Part shown: positions 10,337-20,403 of the stretch, in pieces
How positions within the stretch are numbered: position 1 is the stretch's first letter
Layout of the letters: each line of letters starts with the position of its first letter
Origin: an uncultured Porphyromonadaceae bacterium
GTDB lineage: Bacteria; Bacteroidota; Bacteroidia; Bacteroidales; Muribaculaceae
Direction of reading: 5' to 3'
Assembly (NCBI GenBank): GCA_947175665.1
Contig: CAMWNR010000004.1
Location: 1 to 49,969, forward strand
DNA length: 49,969 bases
Notes under the pieces: generated by a model
Seen by the model: only the letters and a program-made list of their open reading frames with translations
The model's database searches: none
What the model was told of the DNA's origin: nothing
Made by a program: the position numbers and the translations under genes

Positions 10337-11614
10337 ATGAATCATATTATCAAGAGGGGTATTTTCTCTATAGGCTTGGCCCTGCCTTTAGTATTGGCGG
10401 TATCATGTAAGAATAATGATGATGCTCCGTTGCCATCGTTTGACGATAAGAGTTTTACCGGTACTAATCTGGAATTATATTATAATGGTGAGCAGATGCC
10501 CGGCAAAAGTGCCAAAGTGCATATTGCCGATGGTAAGGCCTCGATAACTTTTGATTCCAGTATAGATCTCTCTCAAATATCGGGAGCGGGTTTATCAGGC
10601 ACACTCACATGCCCGGGTGTACTCCCGGGAAATCTTGTGCTTGACCTGACCTCTCCGCTCCAAGCCGAAAACGGATATTATAGTGTGGTCGGGAGTGGTG
10701 AGACAGATAATGTAACCTATAAATATACCGGTGAAATATATGCCGATAAAATGGTATTTAAATTTGCTGATTGCAAACTGAAAAATCAGATATTTGGAGG
10801 TAAGGTATTTGTACCGACACCGTTAAAAAAAGAGGGGTTGGAATACGTATCATCACCCTTACATCTTGAGTGGGAGTTAGACCCCTCTTCAAACATCACT
10901 ATACCATTGTCAGATATACTTAAGGGTATAACAGAACTCCCGATTATTCCGGTATATAATAATACGGCATATATGAGTATTGCACAAGGTATAGAATCTG
11001 TAATAAAGACAATTGCGCTCACACCGTCGGGCAATCTCCCGATTATGTACATTTCTACACTCGGAGGAGCGGCTCATATAGCCACTACTTCCGGTAATAT
11101 GATACAATATCTTCCCTACGGTAACGGCATCAAACTATTTCTCAATCCGTTGAGTTTATATTCAGAATTTTTGCTCGCTGCCTCGGATAATAAGGATGAT
11201 TATCAATTTGATTTTGCAGAAATGTTAGGGAAGCGTCCTGCTGAAACAGCCGCCGCTACCGGGACTACCGGCGAATTGCTGACACCCGAGATCAAGCAAG
11301 CCATCCTCAAGAGTCTGCTCAGTGCATTGGCTCCTCAGATCGCAACCGGTGTGCCGATGGCAGTAACACCTACTCAGTCAGGTGCAGAGATATATTTTGA
11401 TACGCAGACAAGCGTGACATTTTTGGCATCGATATTTGAAAATCTTATGAAAGATCCGGTAATAGCGGGTGCGTTGCAGTCGCAATTGGGAAATATAACT
11501 TTGCCTGGTGTTACACCCGAACAGATAGCGCAGATACTTGCCGACTTACCTCAATATCTTATAAAGACTACAAAACTCGAGATCGGTCTGAGTCTGACTA
11601 ATTATACGAAATAA
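10337..11614 (+). CDS. DUF4925-like lipoprotein
   Basis: Lipobox LAVSC; repeated beta-rich calycin-like segments FTGTNLELYYNGEQMPGKSAKVHIADGKASITF. Confidence 0.7.
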   Translation: MNHIIKRGIFSIGLALPLVLAVSCKNNDDAPLPSFDDKSFTGTNLELYYNGEQMPGKSAKVHIADGKASITFDSSIDLSQISGAGLSGTLTCPGVLPGNLVLDLTSPLQAENGYYSVVGSGETDNVTYKYTGEIYADKMVFKFADCKLKNQIFGGKVFVPTPLKKEGLEYVSSPLHLEWELDPSSNITIPLSDILKGITELPIIPVYNNTAYMSIAQGIESVIKTIALTPSGNLPIMYISTLGGAAHIATTSGNMIQYLPYGNGIKLFLNPLSLYSEFLLAASDNKDDYQFDFAEMLGKRPAETAAATGTTGELLTPEIKQAILKSLLSALAPQIATGVPMAVTPTQSGAEIYFDTQTSVTFLASIFENLMKDPVIAGALQSQLGNITLPGVTPEQIAQILADLPQYLIKTTKLEIGLSLTNYTK

Positions 11615-11653
11615 ACTCTTAGTAATACGCGCTAAAACACTAATAAACTAAAA

Positions 11654-11687
11654 ATGTTAATGCCATTCCGGCATTAACATTTTTTTG
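11654..11687. terminator. Terminator-type palindrome, member A of the AAATGTTAA hairpin family
   Basis: ATGTTAATGCC-attcc-GGCATTAACAT followed by TTTTTTT then GTGGGTATG; between convergent genes. Confidence 0.9.
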
Positions 11688-11804
11688 TGGGTATGATTTT
11701 TAAGTAGGGAACGGTGATTCTTCCAAAGCGACGATTCTTCCGGAACGTTGATTTCATACAAAGCGTTGTCTCTTCTAAAGCGATGTTGCGTCCCAAAAGG
11801 TCTC

Positions 11805-12908
11805 TCAGATGGAATTCGGGCGGAAGGGGACTGCAACGTTGTGGGTATCGAGTATACGTCGGGCCGAACGCTTGAAGAGTTGCCAGTGCGCTTGCTGAGC
11901 AGAAGGTATTTTGTCTTCGAGCGCCGAGGGGTAAACGGTGTAATTGCTGCCCGGACCGGTAGGTTTGGCTGAGAAAAAGAGATCGTAGGCGGCATTTTTG
12001 AATTTAGCCTTACCATTGCTATCTCTTTCAACCCTAACCTTTACCAATGCACCACCGCGTGTATCGGTAGTCTTCATGTTAGAGATGAAATTGCCGAGAG
12101 AATATACAACGAGAACATCCTTGTCTTCACGGTCGTTATGCACAACCTTCATAGGCTGTATGACGTGAGGATGGCCACCGATGATCAGGTCGACACCCTG
12201 CTCAATCAGAAAGTCGGCAAGATCACGTTGTGAAGCATTCTCGATAAGAACATATTCCACTCCCCAGTGCACGGTGACGCATACAATTTCTGCGCCCGCA
12301 GATCGTGTTTTCTTTATTTCCTCGCGTATCTTGTCGCGATCTATAAGTGCTACTTCCATCCCGTCACGAGCCGGGATGCCGTTAGTGCCGTAAGTATAAT
12401 TGAGAAATCCGAATTTAATACCGTGTAAATCCTTTATAAACGGCACAAGCGAATCACGTTCGATTATATCGGTATAAGTACCGATATGGTCTACCCCAAT
12501 TTTATCCAGAGCCTTGATGGTGCGTCGGGCTGCTCCCATACCGCTGTCCAGGCAATGATTATTGGCGGTAAGGAAAAGGTCAAAACCTGCATCGCGTAAG
12601 GTCTCGGCGTATGAATCAGGCGCTGAAAAACAAGGGTAACCGCTATATTTCGGTCCTCCTCCGAGGGGTACTTCAAGATTGCAGACAGCGTAATCTGCAT
12701 CGGCAATAACCGGAGCGATATGCGAGAAGCATTTGGAATAATCATATCGGGTGCCATTCCCTTCGAGGAGAGCCTGATCCAATTGCCCCTGATGTTGCAT
12801 GGCATCACCTACAAAAATCAGATCGGCACCCGGAGCACGGCCGGCTACAGTATCCGCACCGACAATAAAACTCAGAAGTGAAAAGAGGAGTATTCCGAGA
12901 TTGAGCAT
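11805..12908 (-). CDS. CapA family (poly-gamma-glutamate synthesis-like metallophosphatase) protein
   Basis: DLIFVGDAMQHQG...AVCNLEVPLGG...LFLTANNHCLDSGMGAARRTI...VHWGVEY...VDLIIGGHPHVIQP...YSLGNFIS. Start chosen at internal Met (12908) to avoid overlap with folD; ORF track starts at 12944. Confidence 0.93.
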   Translation of the reverse strand: MLNLGILLFSLLSFIVGADTVAGRAPGADLIFVGDAMQHQGQLDQALLEGNGTRYDYSKCFSHIAPVIADADYAVCNLEVPLGGGPKYSGYPCFSAPDSYAETLRDAGFDLFLTANNHCLDSGMGAARRTIKALDKIGVDHIGTYTDIIERDSLVPFIKDLHGIKFGFLNYTYGTNGIPARDGMEVALIDRDKIREEIKKTRSAGAEIVCVTVHWGVEYVLIENASQRDLADFLIEQGVDLIIGGHPHVIQPMKVVHNDREDKDVLVVYSLGNFISNMKTTDTRGGALVKVRVERDSNGKAKFKNAAYDLFFSAKPTGPGSNYTVYPSALEDKIPSAQQAHWQLFKRSARRILDTHNVAVPFRPNSI

Positions 12909-12912
12909 AGTT

Positions 12913-13794
12913 CTAAGTCGGGAATTGTCTTCTGCGTGCTGCAAGGGTATTCTTCATAAGGATGCAATTGGTCATCGGACCGACACCTCCCGGGACCGGA
13001 GTGATCCAGGCGCATTTATCCTTAACGTTATCAAAGTCCACATCTCCACACAAGCGAGAACCGCTCTTGCGGGTAGGATCGGGTACTCTTGTTGTGCCGA
13101 CATCAATAACTACCGCACCCTCTTTGACCATATCTTCCTTAACAAAACCGGGTACACCGAGAGCCGCCACGATAATATCAGCCTGCAGACAGCGCTCCTT
13201 TATATCAGCCGTGGCCGAGTGGCAAACGGTAACAGTGCAATCACCGGGTGTCCCTTTCTGCATAAGCATTGTGGCAATAGGTTTGCCGACAATATTACTG
13301 CGACCGAGAACTACGGCATTTTTCCCCTTGGTCGGAATCTCATATCGGCGCAATAATTCGATTATGCCTGAGGGGGTGGCGGGTTTAAAGGCCGGGAGAC
13401 CTATAGCCATTCGGCCTACATTGATAGGGTGAAAACCATCTACATCCTTGTGATAATCAAGTGCCTCGGTTACTTTCTGTGCATCGATATGCCGGGGGAG
13501 CGGGAGTTGGATAATAATACCGTCTACCTCCGGATCTTTGTTAAGTTTATCAATCTCTGCAAGTAGTTCCTCTTCAGATATAGAATCGTCAAATCTGAGA
13601 TTAGTGGATTTAAAACCGACAGCCTGACAATTTTTCTCTTTATTAGCGACGTATGCCTCGGAGCCGCCGTCATGACCCACGATGACAGCCACAAGGTGAG
13701 GGGGGCGCTCGCCATTCTGTACCATTTCAGAAACTTCGGTAGCGATCTCCTCTTTGAGTCGCTGAGCCATCAATTTGCCATCTATAATCTGCAT
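12913..13794 (-). CDS. folD: Bifunctional methylenetetrahydrofolate dehydrogenase/methenyltetrahydrofolate cyclohydrolase
   Basis: [65 protein letters not shown]. Confidence 0.97.
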   Translation of the reverse strand: MQIIDGKLMAQRLKEEIATEVSEMVQNGERPPHLVAVIVGHDGGSEAYVANKEKNCQAVGFKSTNLRFDDSISEEELLAEIDKLNKDPEVDGIIIQLPLPRHIDAQKVTEALDYHKDVDGFHPINVGRMAIGLPAFKPATPSGIIELLRRYEIPTKGKNAVVLGRSNIVGKPIATMLMQKGTPGDCTVTVCHSATADIKERCLQADIIVAALGVPGFVKEDMVKEGAVVIDVGTTRVPDPTRKSGSRLCGDVDFDNVKDKCAWITPVPGGVGPMTNCILMKNTLAARRRQFPT

Positions 13795-13803
13795 AACGAA
13801 AAA

Positions 13804-15219
13804 TTACTTAATCATTTGACTTGTGAATGTAAATACCACCAGAGCCTTATCAGTACTGATTTCTGCCATAGCAGGACGTTGAAGATAAGGTGTACAGCCG
13901 GTGATATAGACCGTAGAGGAGCCATCGTAATTAGATACTGTCTCCGAATTTATTTCTACCGGTATAAGTGTAAAATCGTAGTCATCAGGAGTTATTTCCC
14001 CTTTCTTATTCTTAAGATCCACGATATATTGGCGCATTGATGCAAATTCATATCTACCGCGAGCCGAAGAGTATTGACCGCGGAAAGAGGTGCGATTATC
14101 GGGTACCTTGCCATTAGCAAAGAAATCTTCGATATCCTTAGTCAGAATCATCAACAGATCCGGGGGAGTAGTCAGGCCATATTCATTATCGACGGGTTTA
14201 GCCGGGATAGCAAGAGTAAGGTTATTGATGATTTTCAGATTTTCATCAGAGGTCCAGAACTCTTCGAGCACTTTCTTGACAGGAAACTGAAAATTGACAT
14301 GATAACCGAGAGGTGCTGTCACTATCTGTGCTCCCTGATTTATTTTGGCGATAAGAGATGCCGAGGGTGTATATTTAAAGTTGGTACTTGAGAGAACCTC
14401 AGGGGCATTTGAAAGTATACAGATAGAATCTTTCATACGCACTTGCTTCTTGACAGCCTCATCGTTTTCGACTACTGTACGCTCTATAAAGTGGTGATAA
14501 TAGAGCATGATGCGCGTGGCGAGGATATTGGCCATAGCGCCCTTGCCAAACGAAGGTGCGATATACAGACCTTTAAAATATTTATTAAATGTAGAGGGCC
14601 ATGCAAAAGCGTCGGCATCTTCGCGATAAGCATTAAACAGATCTACGCCCCACTGTTTCGGGAGAGGCATCGCGAGATAGAGAAGAGTCGACTTCTGGAA
14701 TGTAGAGTCACTGAGCGCAAGAGCCGAAAGGGTATAATTGCGGGTAGCGGCCGGGTCTTGCGGATTATAATAACCGGCCGGGTCAAACGAACTGTTGATA
14801 TCCGCCGGGAGAGGCTTGGTGAGTGAGAAAACCCTTAATTGCTGCGGAGCCAGAGTATCACCTATAGCCAAAGCCCGCGGGGCGGTAAGAATCAAAGAGA
14901 TAGAGTCTACTCGATCCACACCTATGGAATCAGGGATGGAGAGTTGGCCGGCAGCGAGCAACTGAGTCACGTATGAGGCGGATAACTCGCCATATTCCGG
15001 TACATTGATATTACCGATAAGATTAGTCACCGAGCGGGAGTCGATGTTGATAGCCGGTACGGTATGGGCATCAAAACTTATAGTAGTGGAGTCAACGCTG
15101 ATGGAGACATCACCTTTAAAAATGGAACTGCCTATCGGACTTACTTCGTCTTGACAGGATAAGAGCGATAACAGGCATAAGGAGGAGACGGTAGCGACTC
15201 CGGCTAAGCGTTTTATCAT
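13804..15219 (-). CDS. DUF4270 family lipoprotein
   Basis: Lipobox LLSCQDE; PIGSSIF...SYVTQLL...; length and layout of DUF4270. Confidence 0.8.
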   Translation of the reverse strand: MIKRLAGVATVSSLCLLSLLSCQDEVSPIGSSIFKGDVSISVDSTTISFDAHTVPAINIDSRSVTNLIGNINVPEYGELSASYVTQLLAAGQLSIPDSIGVDRVDSISLILTAPRALAIGDTLAPQQLRVFSLTKPLPADINSSFDPAGYYNPQDPAATRNYTLSALALSDSTFQKSTLLYLAMPLPKQWGVDLFNAYREDADAFAWPSTFNKYFKGLYIAPSFGKGAMANILATRIMLYYHHFIERTVVENDEAVKKQVRMKDSICILSNAPEVLSSTNFKYTPSASLIAKINQGAQIVTAPLGYHVNFQFPVKKVLEEFWTSDENLKIINNLTLAIPAKPVDNEYGLTTPPDLLMILTKDIEDFFANGKVPDNRTSFRGQYSSARGRYEFASMRQYIVDLKNKKGEITPDDYDFTLIPVEINSETVSNYDGSSTVYITGCTPYLQRPAMAEISTDKALVVFTFTSQMIK

Positions 15220-15254
15220 ATCAGATATAAGTAAATTTTGAAAATTAGACGATT

Positions 15255-16061
15255 TTATGATAATGAATCATAGAAAGGTATAAAAGCCTCTGCGCCTTTG
15301 AGGGCATCCTCTTTGAGCAGATAAGGGAGATTTTTGCTTTTGACATACTCAAGGAGCACCGGGTCGGGGGTATCTGTCAGGAATACGATACCTGCCGCGC
15401 AATCTATGGCAAGTTTATGCAAGGTATTGACATCAAAAGACTCCTCGGTCGGCATATTCACGGGGATAATACCGTCATCGGCAAGTTTTTTTATCAATCT
15501 TTTATCGATGGGCGCCATGTCGGGATGGTTAGGCTCGATGCAATAAATCATTTTAGCATTTGGCCATAGACCCTCATCTGCGCTTTTCTTTTTCATATAG
15601 AGGGGGGTGAGTGCCGATATCCAGCCTGAGAATTGGATTATATCAGGTTCCCAGCGAAGTTTCTTGACGGTTTCTGCTGTGCCGCGGGCGAAATAAATAG
15701 CGCGCTCATCATTGTCAGCACGGTTGGATCCAAACGCATCTATATCGGTATCCGCCTTAAGGAAGTAGTCATCATTATCTATGAAATATACCTGTATTCT
15801 TACCGGTTGCATGGAGGCAACCTTGAGTATAAGCGGATGGTCGTTATTGTCGATCTCAATATTGAGTCCGCTAAGTCGAATAACTTCATGAAGTTGGTTG
15901 CGACGCTCATTAACAGTACCATATTTAGGCATAAAAGTGCGCACTTCATATTTTTTACCCTGCAATTGCTGAGGCAAAGTTTTGCCAAGGGTAGAAACAT
16001 CATTAGCGGGGAGATAAGGATAAATCTCTTGAGATACGAAAAGTATTTTATTGTCTGCCAT
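15255..16061 (-). CDS. Glycogen/starch synthase N-terminal (GT5) domain-only protein
   Basis: KILFVSQEIYPYLPANDVSTLGKTLPQQLQGKKYEVRTFMPKYGTVNERR resembles the GlgA N-terminal domain; only 268 aa. Confidence 0.8.
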   Translation of the reverse strand: MADNKILFVSQEIYPYLPANDVSTLGKTLPQQLQGKKYEVRTFMPKYGTVNERRNQLHEVIRLSGLNIEIDNNDHPLILKVASMQPVRIQVYFIDNDDYFLKADTDIDAFGSNRADNDERAIYFARGTAETVKKLRWEPDIIQFSGWISALTPLYMKKKSADEGLWPNAKMIYCIEPNHPDMAPIDKRLIKKLADDGIIPVNMPTEESFDVNTLHKLAIDCAAGIVFLTDTPDPVLLEYVKSKNLPYLLKEDALKGAEAFIPFYDSLS

Positions 16062-16113
16062 CGTATAAATATATAATCGGTGTGCAAAGTTACTAAAAAA
16101 TCGTGAAATATCA

Positions 16114-16144
16114 TTGCGAGAGTTATGAAAAATGCTTAATTTTG
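16114..16144 (+). promoter_or_regulatory. Bacteroidetes-type promoter for panC-panD
   Basis: TTG (16114-16116), about 20-bp spacer, TAATTTTG (16137-16144). Confidence 0.6.
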
Positions 16145-16243
16145 TTGGCTAAAACTGATGCTATAAGTTTTTATGCATATCCGTGTCTGCGAGCAGACCA
16201 CGGGAATATATGTGCAAACAATTTGAAAACGAACAGTTAAATT

Positions 16244-17092
16244 ATGCAGATAATCCGCAGTGTCGATGAATTAATCGGCTATGTGGCGATGCAGAAAGAA
16301 CATCACCACTCGATCGGTTTTGTACCTACAATGGGTGCGCTACATGCCGGTCATATATCACTTGTAGAGCGTGCTGTGGCCGATAATGACTCGGTAATAG
16401 TAAGCGTATTTGTAAATCCTACTCAATTTAACAACCCCACCGATCTGGCTACTTATCCCCGTGATGAAGAGTCTGATATACGCCTGCTTGCAAAGGCCGG
16501 AGTGAACGCGGTGTTTATACCGACAGTAGAAGAGATCTATCCCGCAGGGCAGCAGCGCGACCATGAGTTTGAACTCGGCAGTGTATCAGAAGTAATGGAG
16601 GGGAAATTCAGACCGGGACATTTTCAGGGAGTAGCCCAGGCGGTGAGTCGCCTCTTCGAACTGGTGCGTCCTGACAGAGCATATTTCGGAGAAAAGGATT
16701 TCCAGCAGATTGCAGTCATCAATGAGATGGTCAAGAGTGAGGGTATCGATGTGGAGATTATACCATGCCCGATAAAACGTGAAGAAGACGGTCTGGCTCT
16801 CTCATCGCGTAATCAACTCCTTACCGAAGATCAGCGCCGACGTGCACCCGAAATATACGCGGCATTAAAATACAGCGTAGAATACTCAAAAGAGCATAGC
16901 GTAAGAGCCACTCACGATACCGTAGTGGAGCGCATAGACGCGATACCGGAGATGAAAGTGGAATACTTTGAGATAGTAGATGCCCGTACCCTTCTACCGG
17001 TAGAGGAATGGGAAGAATCTCCCGAAATCGTAGGCTGCATCACAGTCTATAACGGTAAGGTCAGACTTATAGACAATATACGCTACAGATAA
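16244..17092 (+). CDS. panC: Pantoate--beta-alanine ligase
   Basis: GFVPTMGALHAGHISLV, SVFVNPTQFN, YFGEKDFQQ, DGLALSSRNQ. Confidence 0.97.
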   Translation: MQIIRSVDELIGYVAMQKEHHHSIGFVPTMGALHAGHISLVERAVADNDSVIVSVFVNPTQFNNPTDLATYPRDEESDIRLLAKAGVNAVFIPTVEEIYPAGQQRDHEFELGSVSEVMEGKFRPGHFQGVAQAVSRLFELVRPDRAYFGEKDFQQIAVINEMVKSEGIDVEIIPCPIKREEDGLALSSRNQLLTEDQRRRAPEIYAALKYSVEYSKEHSVRATHDTVVERIDAIPEMKVEYFEIVDARTLLPVEEWEESPEIVGCITVYNGKVRLIDNIRYR

Positions 17093-17113
17093 TTCTAAAA
17101 GGGTAAGAAAGAG

Positions 17114-17467
17114 ATGCTTATAGAAATGATGCAATCCAAGATTCACCGTGTCACTGTGACCGAGGCGAATCTTAATTATATCGGAAGCATAACAATAGAT
17201 TCCGCTCTTCTTAAAGCGGCCGGCATTATACCCGGGCAGAGAGTATATATCGTAAATAACAACAACGGAGAGCGGCTTGATACATACGTTATCGCCGGTG
17301 AGGAAAATTCAGGAGTTATATGTCTGAATGGTGCCGCTGCCCGCAAAGTACAACCGGGTGATGTAGTGATAATCATGAGTTATGTACAACTCACTCCGGA
17401 AGAGGCGGCCACCTTCAAGCCGACTGTGATATTTCCTAACACTGCAACCAATAGATTAGAAGATTAA
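17114..17467 (+). CDS. panD: Aspartate 1-decarboxylase
   Basis: [28 protein letters not shown] with GS processing site; [22 protein letters not shown]. Confidence 0.97.
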   Translation: MLIEMMQSKIHRVTVTEANLNYIGSITIDSALLKAAGIIPGQRVYIVNNNNGERLDTYVIAGEENSGVICLNGAAARKVQPGDVVIIMSYVQLTPEEAATFKPTVIFPNTATNRLED

Positions 17468-17493
17468 CAGAATAATAGATAACTATATAACAG

Positions 17494-18837
17494 ATGTTTA
17501 ATTCATTATCTGAAAAACTTGAGCGGTCGTTTAAGATCCTGAAGGGTGAGGGTAAGATCACGGAGATCAATATAGCCCAGACCATGAAGGAGGTGCAGCG
17601 CGCGCTCATAGAGGCAGACGTAAACTATAGTATAGCCAAAAATTTTGCCAAGACCGTAAAGCAAAAAGCACTCGGTCAGAATGTCCTGACGGCATTGAAG
17701 CCTAAAGAGATGATGATTAAGATAGTGCATGACGAACTTGCATCTCTCATGGGAGGAAAGCAGGCTCCGATTAATCTTAACGGTAAACCGGCTGTAATCC
17801 TGATGTCGGGTTTGCAGGGTTCCGGTAAGACTACATTCTCCGGCAAACTCGCCAAGTATCTTACCTCTCAGGGTAAGAAACCGCTGTTGGTGGCCGATGA
17901 TATACATCGTCCCGCAGCAATAGATCAGTTGAAAGTTTTAGGCGATCAGATACAGGTACCGGTATTTGCGGAGCCTGAAAATAAAGATGCGAGCGATATA
18001 GCACGCAAGGGTATAGCCTTTGCCAAGGCTAATAATCATGATGTGGTTATCATCGATACCGCCGGTCGATTGGCCGTAGACGAAGAGATGATGCAGGAGA
18101 TCTCCGCTATTAAAAATGCTGTAGATCCTAATGAGATACTCTTTGTAGTCGACTCAATGACCGGTCAGGACGCGGTAAATACAGCCAAGGCATTTAATGA
18201 CCGCCTTGATTTTGACGGTGTGATTCTGACCAAGATGGATGGTGACACCCGCGGTGGTGCCGCACTCTCCATACGTTCGATCGTAGATAAGCCTATTAAG
18301 TTTATCGGTTCGGGTGAGAAACTTGAGGATATCCAGGAGTTCAATCCCGAAGGTATGGCCGACCGCATACTCGGTATGGGTGATATTGTGGAACTTGCCC
18401 GCCGTGCCCAGAATGTATATGATGAGCAGGAGGCCCGTAAACTTGAGGAGAAGATTCGCAAAAACAAATTTGATTTTGAGGATTTTCAGCGCCAGATCAA
18501 CCAGATCAAGAAAATGGGTAATCTTAAGGATATAGCATCCATGATACCCGGTGTAGGAAAGGCTATCAAGGATGTCGAGATCAGCAATGATGCATTTAAG
18601 GGTATTGAGGCTATAATAGGGTCGATGACTCCCTACGAGCGTCGCAATCCGGACGTTATAAATGCGAGTCGACGTGCGCGTATAGCCAAAGGTAGCGGCA
18701 CATCAATGCAGGAGGTAAATAAACTTATAAAGCAGTTTATGGAGACCCGCAAGATGATGAATATGGCTACCAAAATGAATCCGAAGAAGATGATGGCTCA
18801 GATGAACCAACTCAAACGTGGTGGAGGTCGCTTTTGA
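17494..18837 (+). CDS. ffh: Signal recognition particle protein (SRP54 GTPase)
   Basis: GLQGSGKTTFSGKLAKYL, DTAGRL, TKMDGDTRGGAALSI, C-terminal Met-rich M domain. Confidence 0.97.
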   Translation: MFNSLSEKLERSFKILKGEGKITEINIAQTMKEVQRALIEADVNYSIAKNFAKTVKQKALGQNVLTALKPKEMMIKIVHDELASLMGGKQAPINLNGKPAVILMSGLQGSGKTTFSGKLAKYLTSQGKKPLLVADDIHRPAAIDQLKVLGDQIQVPVFAEPENKDASDIARKGIAFAKANNHDVVIIDTAGRLAVDEEMMQEISAIKNAVDPNEILFVVDSMTGQDAVNTAKAFNDRLDFDGVILTKMDGDTRGGAALSIRSIVDKPIKFIGSGEKLEDIQEFNPEGMADRILGMGDIVELARRAQNVYDEQEARKLEEKIRKNKFDFEDFQRQINQIKKMGNLKDIASMIPGVGKAIKDVEISNDAFKGIEAIIGSMTPYERRNPDVINASRRARIAKGSGTSMQEVNKLIKQFMETRKMMNMATKMNPKKMMAQMNQLKRGGGRF

Positions 18838-18870
18838 CAGACCGACATATCTACATAAAGATAAAAAATA

Positions 18871-18910
18871 AAAATACCGGGCATTTAACCCGGTATTTTT
18901 ATTTTTTTTG
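18871..18910. terminator. Intrinsic terminator after ffh
   Basis: AAAATACCGGG-catttaa-CCCGGTATTTT followed by T-rich tract. Confidence 0.9.
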
Positions 18911-18966
18911 TGTAAAAGAGTTTTAAAAGTAGTCACTTTCTTGTGGGTTGGGGTCTTAATGCGAGA

Positions 18967-20355
18967 TCAGAAGGGGAAGTTAATACCGAGATTGACCTCA
19001 GCATTGCTATTGAGGGGTATACCTTGTTTGGCAAGTTTGCCGAGAGTGCGATCCATACCTACATAGAAGTTGAAGCCCTTGACATTCAGATTAAGCAACC
19101 ATCCGAACCCCACTCCGTAGGTGCCGGCAGCAAAATTTACAGAGGCTGAAAGGCAATCGACAGGATTTACATTGGCTGAGAATCGGAAATCAGTCATTGT
19201 GAAACTGCCGTTGAAACGAGTGCTGTTGACCATACCGAAATTGAGTCTGCGATAATAGGGGAGAGTGTAGCGTACACCCCAGTTAAGGGTAGCGCGCAGG
19301 CCGGTGGTACGACTGCTTACATTGGCATCCTGTTCAAACTGATACAATTCGGAAACATTATCTTTAAAACGATCCCATTCAGACTGAGAGCCGTCTTCAT
19401 TATCATCGACACTGAAAGTGTAATCGGCCGAAGAAACCTCGTGAGTGCCGTTAGATGAAGCCTTAATTGTGTTACTCCAGGACATAAATCCGAGGTCGAG
19501 CAGAGATAGCGAGAACTGGAAATCACGCCACTCATAAGTACCACCAAGATCGAAGCCCATGCCGAAACCATTAATCCCGAAGCCATCCATATCGAGACCG
19601 TCGACATAATATTTACCGGTATTCTCATTATACTTCTGTTTGAAAGATGCACCCTTGATATTGGCATATATGTCGGCATTAGTACGGACCGTCCAGGCGT
19701 CCTCACCGAGTTGCAGATGAGCCTGATTCATATAAGCGTCAATGTTGCCGAGACCGAGAAGGAACTTAACGGCCGCACCTACACGCAGACCCGGAACCTG
19801 CTTGATTTCTCGGGAATGATTGAGTTGAATCTTAGCGTAAGCATTGGCAGAGGCGCGCAGATTGGTAATATCGTAAGTTTTATTAGCCACCCCCTCCTTG
19901 GCGAGACGTATAAGTGAACCGGGTACCATTACCTCACCATCGGCAACGGCTCCGATGGTAACCGCATTATGACCGCCCAGAGCCTTGAAACCTACAGCGA
20001 GAATGTTAAGGTCGACACCTAATCCGAGACGGTTCTTGTCATGGATGTTTTTCAGCACTTCAGAGGTGGAAACCCCGGGGTTGGTAAATAATACCGTACG
20101 GCCATCGACATTATAAATAAAAGATGACACATGAGTATTGCCGTGCATCCCTACATTAAGATTGCCCAGGGCCGGCATAGCCACAAAGCCGTAACGGGTG
20201 GTATCGGCCATAGCCGGATTCAGGAGGTACCGGTTGGTATAGTTATCGAGAAAATAACCGGAATAAGATGTCTGCGCGAAGGCCGCGGTAGAAATTGTGC
20301 AAGCCAGCAAGGCAGAAAGTAAGTATTTATTATTGAGTTTCATATAAGAATTCAA
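18967..20355 (-). CDS. DUF5723-like outer membrane protein
   Basis: Signal peptide ending AFAQ; LLNPAMADTTRYGFVAMPALGNLNVGMHGNTHVSSF; beta-barrel alternation. Confidence 0.75.
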   Translation of the reverse strand: MNSYMKLNNKYLLSALLACTISTAAFAQTSYSGYFLDNYTNRYLLNPAMADTTRYGFVAMPALGNLNVGMHGNTHVSSFIYNVDGRTVLFTNPGVSTSEVLKNIHDKNRLGLGVDLNILAVGFKALGGHNAVTIGAVADGEVMVPGSLIRLAKEGVANKTYDITNLRASANAYAKIQLNHSREIKQVPGLRVGAAVKFLLGLGNIDAYMNQAHLQLGEDAWTVRTNADIYANIKGASFKQKYNENTGKYYVDGLDMDGFGINGFGMGFDLGGTYEWRDFQFSLSLLDLGFMSWSNTIKASSNGTHEVSSADYTFSVDDNEDGSQSEWDRFKDNVSELYQFEQDANVSSRTTGLRATLNWGVRYTLPYYRRLNFGMVNSTRFNGSFTMTDFRFSANVNPVDCLSASVNFAAGTYGVGFGWLLNLNVKGFNFYVGMDRTLGKLAKQGIPLNSNAEVNLGINFPF

Positions 20356-20403
20356 AAAATTGATTATTATAAAAATGAAGATTAAAAGAATACGAAGAAT
20401 ATC

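Noticed and set aside
11700-11800. GGAAGAATC-type short direct repeats downstream of the capA-like stop
   Set aside because: Only two or three degenerate copies with no consistent spacing; below what I consider meaningful.
11657-12031. 124-aa minus-strand ORF
   Set aside because: Out-of-frame overlap with the 3' end of the capA-like gene and its terminator; no recognisable protein features.
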